Source: Anaerolineae bacterium
GTDB lineage: Bacteria; Chloroflexota; Anaerolineae; Promineifilales; Promineifilaceae
Length of the DNA stretch: 37,532 bases
Direction of reading: 5' to 3'
Assembly: GCA_023384355.1 (NCBI GenBank)
Contig: JAHDWL010000030.1
Coordinates: 1-37,532, forward strand
The notes beneath the pieces are model-generated. The model saw only the letters and a program-made list of their open reading frames with translations, did not search any database and was not told the origin of the DNA. The position numbers and the translations under genes were made by a program. The stretch's first letter is position 1; each line of letters opens with the position of its first letter. Below, one piece after another: positions 15,621 through 22,310 of the stretch.

Positions 15621-16802
15621 TTATTCGAACTGCAAAAACGCCGCCTTGTCACCCGTCAATTCGTAATAGACTCGCTCGCTGCCGTTTCGTGCCCGGATGA
15701 TGCCGAGCGGCGGCACGTCAACCTCGGCCAGCGCGCGTTCGAGGAAATCTTCCTCGCCGGTAATGCGGTGGGTCAGGCGCATCTCGCGCTTGGCGCCACA
15801 GGAAGGGCAGACGGCTGCGTCCTCATAGAGGCGGGCCATCCGCTTGAAGATCGGTTCAACGTTGCCGCATGAACCGCATTCCATCGATATGACAAGCTCG
15901 CTATCGAACTCCAGCACCGTTTCCGGTCCGAGTCGTTCGCGAGCGACGCCAAGCAGCCCGGCCAGGGTGGTGCCGGCGGCCGTGGTATCCGGCAGCTCGA
16001 CAATTGGCTCAAGCCGGGAGTGGCTCATGCAAAACTCCTTGACGGGATACTCAGTCAGGTAGATGTCGTTGGTCAACCCGTTAATCATCAAAGCCTTGCC
16101 GGGCTGAACTTCCATGTCGTGGAGCAATTTCAACGCTTCCTGGGTCTGGAAGGCGGCCACAATCGACGCGCTGGTCGGTGTCGTCGGCACCTTGCCCATC
16201 AGGATGTCCTGCCGCGCCAGCAGCGGGCAGGAGTAACGCAGGTTGATGATCTGATAATCGAGATCGGTTAGCGTGCACTCGTAGCAGGCCCCCTCGCCGG
16301 GGCGGAAGACGCGGACGATACCCATCAACTCCTGGATTGCGCCATCGACCCACGGGCGGTCAACGGCCCAACTGAAGCGATTGATCGACAGACGCGCTTC
16401 GCGATTGTCCAGACAGCCCACGATGGCGTCAACGTGACGAAAAACGCCCAACCCCATCTCGAAGTTTATATCGCCATGCCAGGCTTTCACCTTGACGTCG
16501 GGGTTGATGGTCTTGACCGCCTCGGCCGCGGCATCAACCTTGCGCCGGCCGCGATCCGTGGCGCGAAAGAGCACCGAACGACTCAGGTTGCTGTCTTCGA
16601 TGGTGTCGAAGTCGGCGATAAGAATATTGCCGACACCCATCAGCGCCAGGTTTTTGATCACCTCATTGCCGAGCGCGCCGGCGCCGATCACCAGGACGGT
16701 GGCATTGCGCACGACTTCCTGTTTCCACCAACTGATGTACCCGAAGGTGTGATAGCGGTCGCTGTCCGGGTCAGTGATGACAATAATGTCCGAATCCGTC
16801 AT
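15621..16802 (-). CDS. E1-like ubiquitin-activating enzyme (ThiF/MoeB superfamily)
   Basis: A 393-aa E1 homologue. Residues 15-270 are the adenylation domain with 'VLVIGAGALGNEVIKNLALMG' (G40-x-G42-x2-G45), Asp64/Asp66, and 'NLSR' at 72-75. The block 'GACYECTLTD...RYSCPLLA' (172-197) aligns by eye with UBA3 'ACIECTLE...PMCTIAS': Cys173 and Cys176 would bind zinc and Cys192 is the candidate catalytic thiol. C258-x2-H261 could complete that zinc site. A C-terminal extension carries a zinc ribbon (C309-x2-C312, C332-x2-C335) and a compact ~50-residue end. The N-terminus DIIVITDPDSD (5-15) looks like a ubiquitin-like-binding motif. It follows the CAP gene by 22 bases. Confidence 0.93.
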   Translation of the reverse strand: MTDSDIIVITDPDSDRYHTFGYISWWKQEVVRNATVLVIGAGALGNEVIKNLALMGVGNILIADFDTIEDSNLSRSVLFRATDRGRRKVDAAAEAVKTINPDVKVKAWHGDINFEMGLGVFRHVDAIVGCLDNREARLSINRFSWAVDRPWVDGAIQELMGIVRVFRPGEGACYECTLTDLDYQIINLRYSCPLLARQDILMGKVPTTPTSASIVAAFQTQEALKLLHDMEVQPGKALMINGLTNDIYLTEYPVKEFCMSHSRLEPIVELPDTTAAGTTLAGLLGVARERLGPETVLEFDSELVISMECGSCGNVEPIFKRMARLYEDAAVCPSCGAKREMRLTHRITGEEDFLERALAEVDVPPLGIIRARNGSERVYYELTGDKAAFLQFE

Positions 16803-16824
16803 ATTATTCTCGGTCCTGTCGCAC

Positions 16825-17472
16825 CTAGACCGGTTTGGTAAAGGTCGCGATGAAATTTTGTGTGACGATTAGCTGGCCTTCGGGCGCGTAGGCGACGCCG
16901 ATGCCGACATGGGTCCAGACCGGGTTCAGGATATTGCCCCGATGGTTGGTCAGCCGGCGCGGCTGGTTCATGAACGCCATGTGGACTTCGTTCACACCGC
17001 GTTCGCCATGACTGGCCGGGCCGTAGATGACGCCGATGTTTTCGCCACAGGCCAGATAGCTGATGCCGCTCCGGTCGAGCCGCTGAGATACGGTGAGCCC
17101 TTCCGGCGTGTTATGGGCGACGTACCGCCGTTCCAGCATGTCGGCCGAATGTTGTCGCGCGGTTCCGGCCAATCCCGGGTGCCATTGCAGGGGGCCGCGC
17201 CCCAGCCATTTGGGGATATGCTCGCTCCGCGCGAGATTTACCCGGTCGAACATCATCCTCTCCAGGACGCTTGTGACATCTTCGCCTGCCGGCTCAAACG
17301 CGGCGATGTCCTCAGGCGTGATCAGCAACAGATGACCTGAACGGGTTGGAGCAGGTGGGAGGGCATCCGGCACCTCGTCAGGCCGGATCGTCAGAACCGG
17401 CGGAGCCGTCACCCGCTCGCCTTGTGATTCAATATCCTCAGCGGTCACCCGCAGCGGCTCGACATCGCTCAT
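16825..17472 (-). CDS. CAP-superfamily (SCP/PR-1) protein without signal peptide
   Basis: A 215-aa protein. Residues about 67-213 are a CAP domain: 'NLARSEHIPKWL', 'HPGLAGTARQHSADM', His120, 'CGENIG' (Glu144), 'NEVHMAFMNQP', 'NHRGNILNP' (His177) and 'HVGIGVAYAPEG', so the four-residue CAP cavity appears intact. CAP proteins are usually secreted, but here there is no signal peptide or TM segment. Instead the first 60 residues hold PLRVTAEDIES (6-16), VLTIRPDEVPD (26-36) and HLLLITPEDIAAFE (47-60), near-repeats of a motif found in neighbouring proteins. It lies 12 bases after the Ig-like protein gene and 22 bases before E1, so it is co-transcribed with the conjugation genes. Possible substrate or adaptor of the system. 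Confidence 0.82.
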   Translation of the reverse strand: MSDVEPLRVTAEDIESQGERVTAPPVLTIRPDEVPDALPPAPTRSGHLLLITPEDIAAFEPAGEDVTSVLERMMFDRVNLARSEHIPKWLGRGPLQWHPGLAGTARQHSADMLERRYVAHNTPEGLTVSQRLDRSGISYLACGENIGVIYGPASHGERGVNEVHMAFMNQPRRLTNHRGNILNPVWTHVGIGVAYAPEGQLIVTQNFIATFTKPV

Positions 17473-17484
17473 CGAACTTTACCC

Positions 17485-18687
17485 TTAGCCCTTCAACGTC
17501 CGATAGAAAGGCAGGGTGAAGTGGGTGCGGTCGGCGTTCAGCGTGATCGACTTTCGCTCGACTTCTCCGCCAAAATCCCGCGGCCAGGTGACGTCTACAT
17601 CGTAGGTCAAACCCGAATCGACTTGCACGGGAAGTTCGCAGATAAACTCGCCGTCCTTGTTGGTCGTCCCGGCTACGTAGCGACGAATGCCGCGCGAGCT
17701 GACCCGGACTTGCAGGCCATAGAGGCCTATCCCGTCCGGCCTGTCCTGCACGACGATATGGAGCTTGGTCGATTTCATCGCGTTGCGGCCGCGGGAGGGC
17801 CGACGTGCGGAGGACGACGTGTTGGCCGCAACCGTCGCATTGGGCATCACCACGTTCGCCGGCTGTGGGACGGGACGTTGGGTGGTCGGCTGAGCGGGCA
17901 AATCGGTCGGGGTGATCTCAATCCGCAGCGGCGATTGGGTGGCCGGCGGAATGGAACCAGTTCCCATAAGATCGTCGGAGGTGATGCTGATCGGCCCTTC
18001 ACGGACAGGGGAGGGTGGTTGCCCCGCCTCATCCGGCGACACTTCGATGCCGGGGTTGTATTCCGGGTAGCGCTCCGGGACAGGCGACCGGTAGTAAGGG
18101 GGGATTGGCGCGATCGGGGTACCGGTGGGCAAGCTGTTGAGCGTCGGCACGCCGTCCGCCGTGTGGGCGAGCTTTCGGCCCAGTTTCTCGCGTTCCGTGG
18201 CGCTGCGTTGAACTTCCTGACGTACAAAGTGTGCAGCCCGTTTCAGGACCTGTCCGGCGGGGCTATAGGGATCGGGTGGTGATGCCGGATCGAGCCGGTC
18301 GAGCAGGAAGTCGGAACGCCACGCATTGGCTGCCACCGCCAGCGCCAGCCAGGCCGGCGTGGCCGGCTCCGCCTGTGAGGTCATCGCCGTCATCGCCGAG
18401 GCCAGCGCTGCTATTTCCTCGTTCCCGGCCAGTCCGCTCTCATGTAACAAGCCATACAAGGCCAGCCGCATGCCCTGTTCCGACTCAACCACCTGCGCGA
18501 AGCTATGGCGCGTCGGCTCGTCCAGCACGTTGGCCGCCAACAGCAGCGCTCGGGCGCGAGACTCGGTTAGCGGCTCGCCGTCCGGGTTCAAATCGCGGTT
18601 GAGCCATTCGAGCAGGCGACCGCCAAACACGGCGAGTTGGGCCTTGCCGGGAAATGCCTGAATCAACTTCTGCGCGGTTTCATGCAT
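17485..18687 (-). CDS. Unknown protein: helical N-terminus, motif-bearing linker, Ig-like C-terminus
   Basis: A 400-aa protein I cannot assign to a named family. The start at the ATG 18687 is supported by AAGGAG nine bases upstream. Residues 1-180 are mostly helical ('ETAQKLIQAFPGKAQLAVFGGRL' and Ala/Leu-rich helices). Residues 180-305 are a Pro-rich linker that contains GIEVSPDEAG (213-222), GPISITSDDLMG (231-242) and PLRIEITPTDLPA (253-265), matching the motif in the CAP, RING and E1 proteins. Residues 306-400 look like an Ig-like or carboxypeptidase-regulatory-like beta-sandwich ('TTNKDGEFICELPV', 'TLNADRTHFTLPFYR'). No signal peptide. A scaffold or effector role in the cluster is inference. 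Confidence 0.65.
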   Translation of the reverse strand: MHETAQKLIQAFPGKAQLAVFGGRLLEWLNRDLNPDGEPLTESRARALLLAANVLDEPTRHSFAQVVESEQGMRLALYGLLHESGLAGNEEIAALASAMTAMTSQAEPATPAWLALAVAANAWRSDFLLDRLDPASPPDPYSPAGQVLKRAAHFVRQEVQRSATEREKLGRKLAHTADGVPTLNSLPTGTPIAPIPPYYRSPVPERYPEYNPGIEVSPDEAGQPPSPVREGPISITSDDLMGTGSIPPATQSPLRIEITPTDLPAQPTTQRPVPQPANVVMPNATVAANTSSSARRPSRGRNAMKSTKLHIVVQDRPDGIGLYGLQVRVSSRGIRRYVAGTTNKDGEFICELPVQVDSGLTYDVDVTWPRDFGGEVERKSITLNADRTHFTLPFYRTLKG

Positions 18688-18722
18688 GGTGATGAACTCC
18701 TTGCGGCGATGAAACTCGCCCA

Positions 18723-18762
18723 ATCACGGGTGGCCGGTGGCTCGCCACCGGCCACCCGTGAT
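18723..18762. repeat. Perfect 19-bp inverted repeat between GTPase and Ig-like genes
   Basis: Arms ATCACGGGTGGCCGGTGGC (18723-18741) and its exact complement (18744-18762) flank a two-base centre. The stem lies five bases after the GTPase stop. On the minus strand no T-tract follows, so it is not a simple terminator for the operon; on the plus strand CCCTTTT follows, but no plus-strand gene needs it. It may stabilise or process the operon mRNA. Confidence 0.7.
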
Positions 18763-18767
18763 CCCTT

Positions 18768-21419
18768 TTAAATGGCCAGACCGGTCTCCAGGTGATGCAG
18801 ACCGTCCCAGACGCGCATCAATTCTTCCATGTCGGACACCGACTCCATATCGACTTCCAGCGCTTTCCTGAGTTCGGGCTTGTGCAGGTTGCGATCGTGC
18901 TGGCGCAGCATGGGCTTTACCAGCAGGTTATTGAAGTCACGCTCGGTTTTAATCGCCTCCAGCCAGAACAGACGCCGCAACCGGGGCAACAGGTCGTCGT
19001 CGCTGAACAGATCGTCGATGATGGCGGCGAAGATCCGGTTGACCTTGACGGCGACGTTATCCAGCAGGTCAGCGTAGTTTGGCTCCAGATCGGCCACTGT
19101 GGCCGGGGTCGCCTTGCCTTCGCCCAGGAAACTGATGTCGATATCGGGCATCGCTTCGCCGGTCGGCGTGTCGAGAATATTAATCTCAATCGGCTCTTCG
19201 GCCGGAGCGGTCACCGCGGCAGCACTGCTATTTGACGAAGTGTACTGTGGCATTGATGCGGCGATCTCCCGGCCGACCCGTTCGGGGCCATAGAGCGCTA
19301 CGTCCAGCAGCCGCTCGTTGGTCGGCAAGGCAAGCTCTTTCTCGCCGGCGCTGAGTCGCGAGTGGACCGAACGGTCGGTGCGCATCAATTCATACATCGT
19401 CGCCTGCTGGCAGGTCGAGCGGAAGCTGCGGTTGATGCGGGTGATCAGCGTCCGGTAGGCGTCGTTCAACGGCACAGCGTTTTCGACTTCACCGGGGATG
19501 ACGTAGGTGTACTCCTGACCATAACCGGCGCGCTCCAGGCGGGAGAAAATCTCGTGGGCTTCCAGCGTGCGCTCCAGTTCGGCGGCCATGATGTCGGCCG
19601 CCTCGGGCATAAACTTCGACACAGCGTCCTGCATGACCAGTTCGACCTGGAAGAGGATGCGCTTGATCGGCACCTCGATGCCGCTCGTGCCCCAGATCAG
19701 GTTGTCATAGGTGACGTCGCGGCCGTCCCAATACTCGGTGCCGTAATTCTCCAGCAGCATTTCGACTTCGCGCTGGACGGAATCCTGGACCATGCCCTTG
19801 ATCCCGTTCAGCGTCGGGCGGAGCATCTGGCGAAACCGTTCGTCGCTGTTGGTGCGGCTGCTCAGCTCCAGCAAGGCGTTGTGGAACGCGCGGGGGAGTT
19901 CCTTCTGCTGGCGGTTGAGGACGTTCTCGTAGCGGCGTTCCTGCAACTGTTCCCAACTGGTGGAGAACGGCGGCTGGACGCCACGGGCGGCCAGTTGCTT
20001 CTCATAGTAGAAGCGCAATGCTTGCAGGGCGTTGCGGGTACGGGTGGCCGCCTCGCGCAGCTGGCTGCGCACGCGCTCGTGCTGGATGAAGTGGATGAGG
20101 CTCTCGCGCAGCAGCGGGACTTCGCTCAATTTCAGGAGAGCTTCCTTCGTTTCCGGCTCAAGCGGATCCTTGGTGGCGACGTTGCCCAGCTGGTCCTTGA
20201 AGACCTTGAGGATGCGTTCCGTCTCGCTGGCGAATTCCTGTGGCGCGTGTTCGGGATCCTGCACGTACAATGCCGGCGGGGCCATCACCAGGAAGTAGGG
20301 CCGGTTGTGCCCGCGGCCGCTATAGCGTTCCCAATAGTTGGGGGCGATGTAGCGGGTCACGTCCTTGACCTCCAGCTCGGCCTCGGGCAGGCCGGAGTTT
20401 AGACGGTCGAAGGCCTGACGGACGTTGGCTCCATTGACGGCCAGGAAGATTTTTGACGCGGCTTCGTCCAGATCGCCACCGCTGAGACCGAAGAGACGGT
20501 TCTCCTTGATCCAGTTGACGGCCGCCAGGGATTTGAGTTCATCCACGCGCTGCCGTCCGGCGTCGGTCACCAGAACGATCATCGCGTCTTCGCGCTTCAT
20601 TTCCTCGAGCGTGATCGCCTCATGAAGGCGCATACCGGCGCCCAGACCGGGCACGTCGACGATGCGAAGATAGCCGTTCATCAGCAGGTTGGGCACCCCT
20701 GTCCGGGGTTGAATGCGGAATGTGGCCGACTTTATGAGGCGGATCTGGCGCTGCTGGCTACCCTTGAATCCGTCTTCGCGCAGATGCTTGAGTGAATCTT
20801 CGTTTTCAAGCATCAGGCTAACCGGCGGTGGGGTGCCTTCCTTATACAGGGCTTTGTTGTTCTCGTAGGAGTCGATGCAATCGAGGAGAATCTCCAGGTA
20901 CTCATCGCGCTCCATCCGGGCTTGATCCTTGCGCGACTCCTGCAAGGCTTCGATGTCCTTGCGGGCCTGTTCGCGCTCGCCGCTGTTGGTGATATCAAAG
21001 CCGTCGATTTCGGCCAGCTGGCAGAGACGACGGACGCGCTCGGCAAATTCATCCTTGCTCCAGTAACTGAGAACGAGAGATTCGGCTTCGCCTTCGGCCG
21101 CCTGTTCGATGTAGACGATGGTGCCGGTTACGGCCGTGACTGCGCCGGTCGGCAACAGATTGCGGCCGAGGAGAGCGTTGATCAGCGTGCTTTTGCCCAC
21201 GCCCGTGCCACCGAAAAATACCAGTGTATAGGTTCGCTGGGCGAGGATCTTCTGCGCCTCATCAATACTCAATTGTGCCTGAGGCACAGCCCGGATGAGG
21301 TAATCTCGCGTGCGGTCGATCGTTTGCTGCAAATCGACCCACTGTTCCACCTGCGCGGGGCTGATGAAGGGTAATTCCGCCAGGGAAGTTCGAAGGGAAT
21401 CGTTGTCGTTCTTGCTCAT
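18768..21419 (-). CDS. Dynamin-family large GTPase
   Basis: An 883-aa protein. The G domain has the P-loop GGTGVGKST (70-78), a Thr-rich switch I 'TGAVTAVTGT' (91-100) and G3 DVPG (255-258). A long, charged helical region follows (about 400-720, with 'LREAATRTRNALQALRFYYEKQL'), as in the middle/stalk parts of bacterial dynamin-like proteins. An acidic Pro/Ser linker (730-780) carries PIEINILDTPTGE and DIDISFLGEG, and the last ~100 residues are helical. Bacterial dynamins bind and remodel membranes and some are linked to phage tolerance. AAGGAA lies five bases upstream of the ATG. It is the first gene of the ubiquitin-like cluster, 80 bases upstream of the next gene. Confidence 0.85.
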   Translation of the reverse strand: MSKNDNDSLRTSLAELPFISPAQVEQWVDLQQTIDRTRDYLIRAVPQAQLSIDEAQKILAQRTYTLVFFGGTGVGKSTLINALLGRNLLPTGAVTAVTGTIVYIEQAAEGEAESLVLSYWSKDEFAERVRRLCQLAEIDGFDITNSGEREQARKDIEALQESRKDQARMERDEYLEILLDCIDSYENNKALYKEGTPPPVSLMLENEDSLKHLREDGFKGSQQRQIRLIKSATFRIQPRTGVPNLLMNGYLRIVDVPGLGAGMRLHEAITLEEMKREDAMIVLVTDAGRQRVDELKSLAAVNWIKENRLFGLSGGDLDEAASKIFLAVNGANVRQAFDRLNSGLPEAELEVKDVTRYIAPNYWERYSGRGHNRPYFLVMAPPALYVQDPEHAPQEFASETERILKVFKDQLGNVATKDPLEPETKEALLKLSEVPLLRESLIHFIQHERVRSQLREAATRTRNALQALRFYYEKQLAARGVQPPFSTSWEQLQERRYENVLNRQQKELPRAFHNALLELSSRTNSDERFRQMLRPTLNGIKGMVQDSVQREVEMLLENYGTEYWDGRDVTYDNLIWGTSGIEVPIKRILFQVELVMQDAVSKFMPEAADIMAAELERTLEAHEIFSRLERAGYGQEYTYVIPGEVENAVPLNDAYRTLITRINRSFRSTCQQATMYELMRTDRSVHSRLSAGEKELALPTNERLLDVALYGPERVGREIAASMPQYTSSNSSAAAVTAPAEEPIEINILDTPTGEAMPDIDISFLGEGKATPATVADLEPNYADLLDNVAVKVNRIFAAIIDDLFSDDDLLPRLRRLFWLEAIKTERDFNNLLVKPMLRQHDRNLHKPELRKALEVDMESVSDMEELMRVWDGLHHLETGLAI

Positions 21420-21562
21420 TTTCTGTTCCTTGTCTCGCCAAAATCCATTGCCGATTTTGTTGACCTCATGTCGGTGCGACCTGATGCCCCACCGGCACGT
21501 AATGACATATTAGCCTGGAATGCTACTCACCAATACGGTAACCATGAATCAAAGTTGCATTC

Positions 21563-21568
21563 ATTATA
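21563..21568 (-). promoter_or_regulatory. Candidate -10 for the ubiquitin-like cluster
   Basis: TATAAT on the minus strand (21568-21563), about 145 bases upstream of the GTPase ATG. A TTGAGG lies at 21586-21581, but only 12 bases away, so the -35 is unconvincing. It is the best match in the divergent intergenic region. Confidence 0.35.
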
Positions 21569-21643
21569 AACCAGAGCCTGCCTCAATTTGGAAAGAATTT
21601 TACTGTTCTTGTGTTAGCAGTTCGTTTGATCATTGCAAGGGGC

Positions 21644-21672
21644 TTGATATTTGGCGAGCGATATGATATTCT
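21644..21672 (+). promoter_or_regulatory. Promoter of the GNAT gene
   Basis: TTGATA (21644-21649) and TATTCT (21667-21672) spaced by 17 bases. Transcription would start near 21680, inside the palindrome at 21675-21695. Confidence 0.5.
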
Positions 21673-21674
21673 GG

Positions 21675-21695
21675 ATATGACGCAATGCGTCATAT
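21675..21695. promoter_or_regulatory. 21-bp perfect palindrome, candidate operator
   Basis: ATATGACGCA and TGCGTCATAT flank a single A. It covers the predicted start site of the GNAT gene, just after its -10 and nine bases before the ATG. This is the classic position for a repressor dimer to block initiation. The binding protein is not identified. Confidence 0.6.
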
Positions 21696-21704
21696 GGTGT
21701 ACCT

Positions 21705-22310
21705 ATGAAAGTAAAAGACATTGAACAATCCTTTGTAACTAATACGGGAGTAAACATCTATGTCCGGCCGCTGCGGGCGGCCGACGCGCCATACCTGGTG
21801 GATCTCTTTGAACACATGGGCACAGAAAGCCGCTACAATCGATTCCTGCAGTCCACGGACAATGTGGGCATGGATCGAATCTGGTCAGAGGCGGAAAGTA
21901 TTGCTTATCTGACGGATGGGACGAGCTATGGCGTCATCGCATTCTCCGACCTGCCGGAACGCGAGCATGCGCCCGTGGCGGCGGCGCGATACGTCCTCAT
22001 CTCGGCCCAGCAGGCCGAAATCGCGGTCTCGGTCCGCGACGACATGCAACATATGGGCATTGGCACAGAATTGTTGCGCATCGTCATCGAGCACGCGACC
22101 GAGTGCGGAATCGAGCAGCTGGTCGGCACGGTTCAAAACAGCAATGCCCCAATGTGGGCCGTGCTCAAAAAGTTGGGGCATCGACTGGAGAGATATCCCG
22201 AAGGAAGCTACTCCTATATTGTGTTCCACATCAATGAGACGGCCGGCCGCCTTGAGGACTGGATGGACACAGCGGCCGATTTCTCACCGGAACCGCAGAT
22301 CATATGGTAG
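21705..22310 (+). CDS. GNAT-family N-acetyltransferase
   Basis: A 201-aa GNAT-fold protein that likely transfers an acetyl group from acetyl-CoA to an amine. The acetyl-CoA loop is visible as 'SVRDDMQHMGIGTELL' (QxxGxG), followed by 'HATECGIEQLVGTVQNSNAPMWAVLKKLGH', the typical beta5-alpha4 region. The N-terminus 'VNIYVRPLRAADAPYLVDLFEHMG' resembles domains found alone or at the end of protein-lysine acetyltransferases. Its last 27 bases overlap the end of convergent sppA. The start has no good SD; it is set by the promoter and fold. A palindromic operator overlies its promoter, so it is probably repressed until an unknown signal appears. The substrate is unknown. Confidence 0.85.
   Translation: MKVKDIEQSFVTNTGVNIYVRPLRAADAPYLVDLFEHMGTESRYNRFLQSTDNVGMDRIWSEAESIAYLTDGTSYGVIAFSDLPEREHAPVAAARYVLISAQQAEIAVSVRDDMQHMGIGTELLRIVIEHATECGIEQLVGTVQNSNAPMWAVLKKLGHRLERYPEGSYSYIVFHINETAGRLEDWMDTAADFSPEPQIIW

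Noticed and set aside
18723-18762. The 19-bp stem-loop as an intrinsic terminator of the GTPase gene
   Set aside because: On the minus strand it is followed by TTGGGCGAG, not a T-run, and the downstream genes appear to be in the same operon.
19362-20402. A 346-codon open frame on the plus strand inside the GTPase gene
   Set aside because: It is an antisense shadow of the dynamin-like gene, which has clear G-domain motifs. The frame encodes no recognisable fold and has no SD or promoter.
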